A stretch of DNA of 64,000 bases from contig NC_072472.1 of assembly GCF_027596085.1 (NCBI RefSeq), forward strand, positions 18,105,971-18,169,970, given 5' to 3'. This DNA comes from Anoplopoma fimbria (Eukaryota; Chordata; Actinopteri; Perciformes; Anoplopomatidae). Positions 61,073 through 64,000 of the stretch are shown here, one piece after another. The notes beneath the pieces are model-generated. The model worked only from the letters and a program-made list of their open reading frames with translations. It had not been told where the DNA came from and ran no database searches. Position numbers and translations under genes: made by a program. The stretch's first letter is position 1, and every line of letters starts with the position of its first letter.

Positions 61073-61172
61073 TAACAACATAACGCAACAACGTAATGCA
61101 ACAACGTAATGCAACAACGTAATGCAACAACGTAATGCAACAATGTAACGCAACAATGTAACGCAACAACTG
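61073..61172. repeat. 13-bp minisatellite
   Basis: Tandem copies of GCAACAACGTAAT: four perfect units from 61085 to 61136, then variants GCAACAATGTAAC and a partial unit. Confidence 0.9.
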
Positions 61173-62209
61173 TATCAACGCGACTAACGTCAATGAATAA
61201 TAAAAAATAACCACAAAAATTTGTATGTAACCTTAGGTAAAAATGTAACTTCATCACGCAACAAGGTTAAACTTAAAACTAACTTTCTGTTTCACACGGA
61301 CACAAAGGGCGTTCTCCTGGCTGAGATCATTGACAATCATCCACCACCCCTCCCATGTGACCTTACTGGAACTCGTTATATTCGTTATTACACCACATAA
61401 CTTTTATACGACATAACTTTCAATAACGGTCCCTCCACGGGCTACGTCACTTTTTCTCACCAAATGCAAACATTTTTGCAGAAACGTACAATGCCAACAT
61501 GTTCCCCTGGTGACTGGGCAGAATCTCTGGACCCATTGTGATTAGTTTAGATTAGCCTCTGATGGGACTACGCAAAGCTTTTGGAATTGCCTCATATGAA
61601 GTCATTAGCAATATTGCAAGAATTGTTTATTTATTTTGATAACTAACAGGATTCATTTTACACAATACAGTGAGCTGAATTCCGAAGAACACAACCGACA
61701 TACTGTACAAAGGTATATCTCAACAATCTGTTACTTTAAGTGATAAAATCATGCAGGAGTTGGTGGTGTTTTCGTGTTTTTTTTAGCTATGCCCATACTG
61801 CCTGTATTGCTGCAGTCCTTCAGTCTGTCTTTATGTCGGCACTTTGGCAATCTCTTAGCAACATCTGCACTGCTAACACAATAACAAAGCTATCAGGTTA
61901 AAATAAGTACATGTGCACCAACACGCACATACAGATGCCAGCCAGTTGGTGTTGCCATATGGTATAGTAAGAGTGCAGGGACAAGATGAGCAGATAGATG
62001 TGCCAGAATGCATCAAAATAGCACCACCAAGTTTGGTATACACTACATTTACATTTACCTAATTTACTCCACTTTCCCTTGATATGTTTCTCACAATGTT
62101 CTTTGACCTGGAAACAGGCCTGTGCAAGCCTCCAGTTTCTCTTTTCTTATTTAGCTACACTAAACCACCTTTAGCCTGTGACCACATAAATAAACAATGG
62201 TTAGGTGTA

Positions 62210-62775
62210 CCGTATTTTCCGCACTATAGGGCGCACTGGATTATAAGGCGCACTGTCAATGAATGGTCTATTTTCGATCTTTTTTCATATATAAGGCGCA
62301 CCGGACTATAGGCGCATTAAGCGAAACAAAACAGTCAGTCAGTCAAACTTCCTCCACTTCCGTACCATTGATTCATTAATGTTGAATTCTCTCGCAGCTG
62401 CTCTATTCCCATGTTCTACTGCGTGACTGATAGCCTTGAGTTTGAAGTCCGCGTCGTAAGCGTGTCTCTTGACAGGTGCCATGTTGGGTCCTTATACACA
62501 CACACTGTAATATTATGGTGAAGCACAGTATGTATTACTCCGCGACGCTCCTGACTACGGTAGCCGTAATGCTGCAAGCGGTGCGGCTTTGTAGTTTACC
62601 AAAGTCGTACTAAAACATTTTGACAGAGCGCCGTGTACCACACAAAACCGCTTCGAGGTCAGTAAGCACAACCAGAATTAATCCATATATAAAGCGCTCC
62701 GGATTATAAGGCGCACTGTCGTTTTTTGAGAAAATTAAAGGCTTTTAAGTGCACCTTATAGTGCGGAAAATACGG
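62210..62775 (-). mobile_element. 566-bp pogo/Tc1-mariner-like DNA transposon, internally deleted
   Basis: The ends are inverted repeats: CCGTATTTTCCGCACTATA at 62210 and its complement TATAGTGCGGAAAATACGG ending at 62775. The element is flanked by TA on each side (62208-62209 and 62776-62777), the target duplication of the Tc1/mariner/pogo superfamily. The 20-bp motif GGATTATAAGGCGCACTGTC occurs near both ends in the same orientation (62238-62257 and 62701-62720). The interior retains the start of a transposase-like gene on the minus strand. At 566 bp it cannot encode a full transposase, so it is non-autonomous. Confidence 0.85.
62339..62482 (-). pseudogene. remnant of pogo-like transposase N-terminal DNA-binding domain
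   Basis: A minus-strand ATG at 62482 opens 47 codons to a TGA at 62341-62339. The translation begins MAPVKRHAYDADFKLKAISH and contains EHGNRAAAREFNINESMV followed by RKWRK. This pattern (YDADFKLKAI, N-RAAAREF-I-ES-VRKWRK) is the helix-turn-helix of the Brinker/CENP-B-like domain found at the N-terminus of pogo-type transposases and of domesticated relatives such as POGK. The catalytic DDE region is absent; the frame stops just after the domain. It is inside the 566-bp element and was probably left by an internal deletion. The reading frame is intact across the domain. Confidence 0.75.
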
Positions 62776-62851
62776 TAACTAAGCTTACTCCCCAATGAGT
62801 GTGGGACAAATAAATTGTATTATTATCATGGAAATAAAAAGGAATATTAGG

Positions 62852-62956
62852 ATTAAGTACTCATCGACTTGGCCACTAGGAGCCAGAGCCGGGGATCGAT
62901 CTGCCAATTATTTGATTGAAGGATGACTTGCTCTACCAATGAGCTACAGTTGCCCG
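62852..62956 (-). mobile_element. tRNA-derived SINE (head region)
   Basis: On the minus strand: TAGCTCATTGGTAGAGCA (A box), then TCATCCTTCAATCA, and GATCGATCCCCGGCT (B box), then AAGTCGATGAG. It matches a tRNA-head SINE common in fish (…CATCCTTCAATCAGAAGG… GATCCCCGGCTCC…). The anticodon arm is degraded, so it is not a functional tRNA. Confidence 0.65.
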
Positions 62957-63224
62957 TGTCAGACAATGTATCACTCTCTTGAACATCAGAGGCTTCTGCT
63001 AGCAGAACAGCAGCCAATTACATTCCAATGTCATCAAGGAGTAATACATGGTAATCAATTATGCAGCACATTTCAACGCGCAACACAACAAAGGAGCACT
63101 TTTTGTACCATGTGATATTATTTATAAAGTAATATAGAATTTTCTTTTCACCCTTTTATTTAATTTCCTTTCTTGATTTCATTAATGTAACCATACCAAC
63201 AGCATGCCTCTATGTGTTACGTTG

Positions 63225-63720
63225 TTTGGTCGATAGCTCCACCACTTTGATCCAGACTAAACTATCTCAAGTACTAGATGCATTGCACAAAATGTTTCCG
63301 AGACATCCATGGTGCCTAGAGGATGAGTTTTAATGACTTTGGGGATCTCCTTACTTTGCCTCTAGAGCCACCAGCAAGTCAATTAATATCTATTTTCACT
63401 TATCTAAAATATGTTTACATCTACTGGATGAATCCACTCAAAAATTGGCACAGACATTTGTGATTCCTTTGCTATGCATCCTGACTTTTTTACTGCCACC
63501 ATGAATTCCACATTTGTGGTTTTCAGTGAAATGTCTCAAAAACTACTGGAGTGATTGTCATGACATTTGGTGCAGATATCCATGTCCCCCAAAGGATACC
63601 TTGTAATCACTTTGAATTTCAATTTGTCCAAGACTTTGTACTTTACCTAATACCTGCAAAAACAATAGCCTCAGTTGTACTTTATGTCTGGTGCTCATTA
63701 GCAACTGTCAGCATAGTACA
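63225..63720 (-). repeat. dispersed repeat, same family (copy 3, inverted)
   Basis: On the minus strand: TTGCTAATGAGCACCAGACA, AACTGAGGCTATTG, GCAGGTATTAGGTAAAG, TTGGACAAATTGAAATT and CCAAATGTCATGACAATCAC. The same order of motifs as copies 1 and 2, more diverged. Confidence 0.55.
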
Positions 63721-64000
63721 CTAAACTAATACCAGACAACAGACGAGGGTCTAGTGACGCACACTCAACCCACATTAGACACATTCTCATCAGATTGTTG
63801 GACTGCGGGCAAACCTGCGTCTTCATAATTCACGTAAGATGTGGGCCCATGCGTGTGCTACAGCGTTTCTTCATAGATCACTACTCATCTAACATCATCT
63901 AAAGCGGATGGTGTTTGTACTCCGAGGAATGAAAATGATGAGCACGGAGCAATGTGGTGCTACATCAGGCAATCATTGATTTATTAGGATTTATGTTCTA

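Larger units (their letters stand above)
52891..64000. other. repeat-rich 3' flank without a recognised host gene
   Basis: No protein-coding exon is supported here on either strand. Recognisable content is repeats: pairs at 54845-55110/58670-58860 and 57461-57740/60725-61001, a dispersed element at 57761-58140, the TGCTAACA-type repeat at 55375-55770 and 63225-63720, a 13-bp minisatellite at 61073-61172, a pogo-like transposon at 62210-62775 and a SINE head at 62852-62956. I see nothing nameable in 52900-54840 or 55990-57440. Confidence 0.65.

Noticed and set aside
61073..61172. Regular repeats resembling a CRISPR array
   Set aside because: The units are directly adjacent with no unique spacers, and the sequence is from a vertebrate.
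60988..61257. 89-codon minus-strand open frame with repeated Leu-His-Tyr-Val-Val
   Set aside because: It reads through the 13-bp minisatellite; no independent evidence for coding.
62885..62956. tRNA gene on the minus strand
   Set aside because: A and B boxes are present, but the anticodon arm and acceptor stem do not pair; it is a SINE head.

Overview
This window is vertebrate, most likely teleost fish, genomic DNA. The evidence is two split vertebrate genes with canonical GT-AG introns, large AT-rich introns, many microsatellites, and repeat families that I recognise as typical of (percomorph) fish. There are no bacterial-type operons, CRISPR arrays or viral genes. The two genes are robo1 (minus strand, left half) and ppm1d/wip1 (plus strand, right half). 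They lie head to head.

robo1 (1 to about 34,500, minus strand): only the 5' end of this axon-guidance receptor gene is here. The first Ig-domain exon is at 10118-10444. Upstream there are two alternative N-termini. One is a two-exon long leader, 34381-34496 spliced to 32575-32685, ending in the EDNSLGYK motif found just before the Ig domains of mammalian ROBO1 isoform a. The other is a short signal-peptide exon, 28320-28380, downstream of a CpG-rich block and resembling the DUTT1 (isoform b) leader. Both splice in phase 1 to the same Ig1 exon, so this looks like the conserved dual-promoter arrangement. The rest of the gene lies beyond the left edge; positions 1-10117 are intron with repeats.

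Intergenic region (34,500-45,700): no coding gene was recognised. It contains several microsatellites, a 17-bp minisatellite and possible regulatory DNA.

ppm1d (45925-51187, plus strand; 3'UTR to about 52,890): this is the p53-induced PP2C-type serine/threonine phosphatase. All metal-binding aspartates are present. Five exons join in perfect phase. A sixth, acidic exon ends in an in-frame stop, and the last long coding exon can only be joined in frame by skipping it or by an unusual splice. A consensus CRE lies 163 bp upstream of the start codon.

Right flank (52,900-64,000): no host gene is seen. It is repeat-rich. It holds a 566-bp TA-flanked DNA transposon carrying a 47-codon remnant of a pogo-like transposase DNA-binding domain, a tRNA-derived SINE, two pairs of related repeat copies, a 13-bp minisatellite, and copies of a dispersed fish repeat that also occurs at 7.5 kb.
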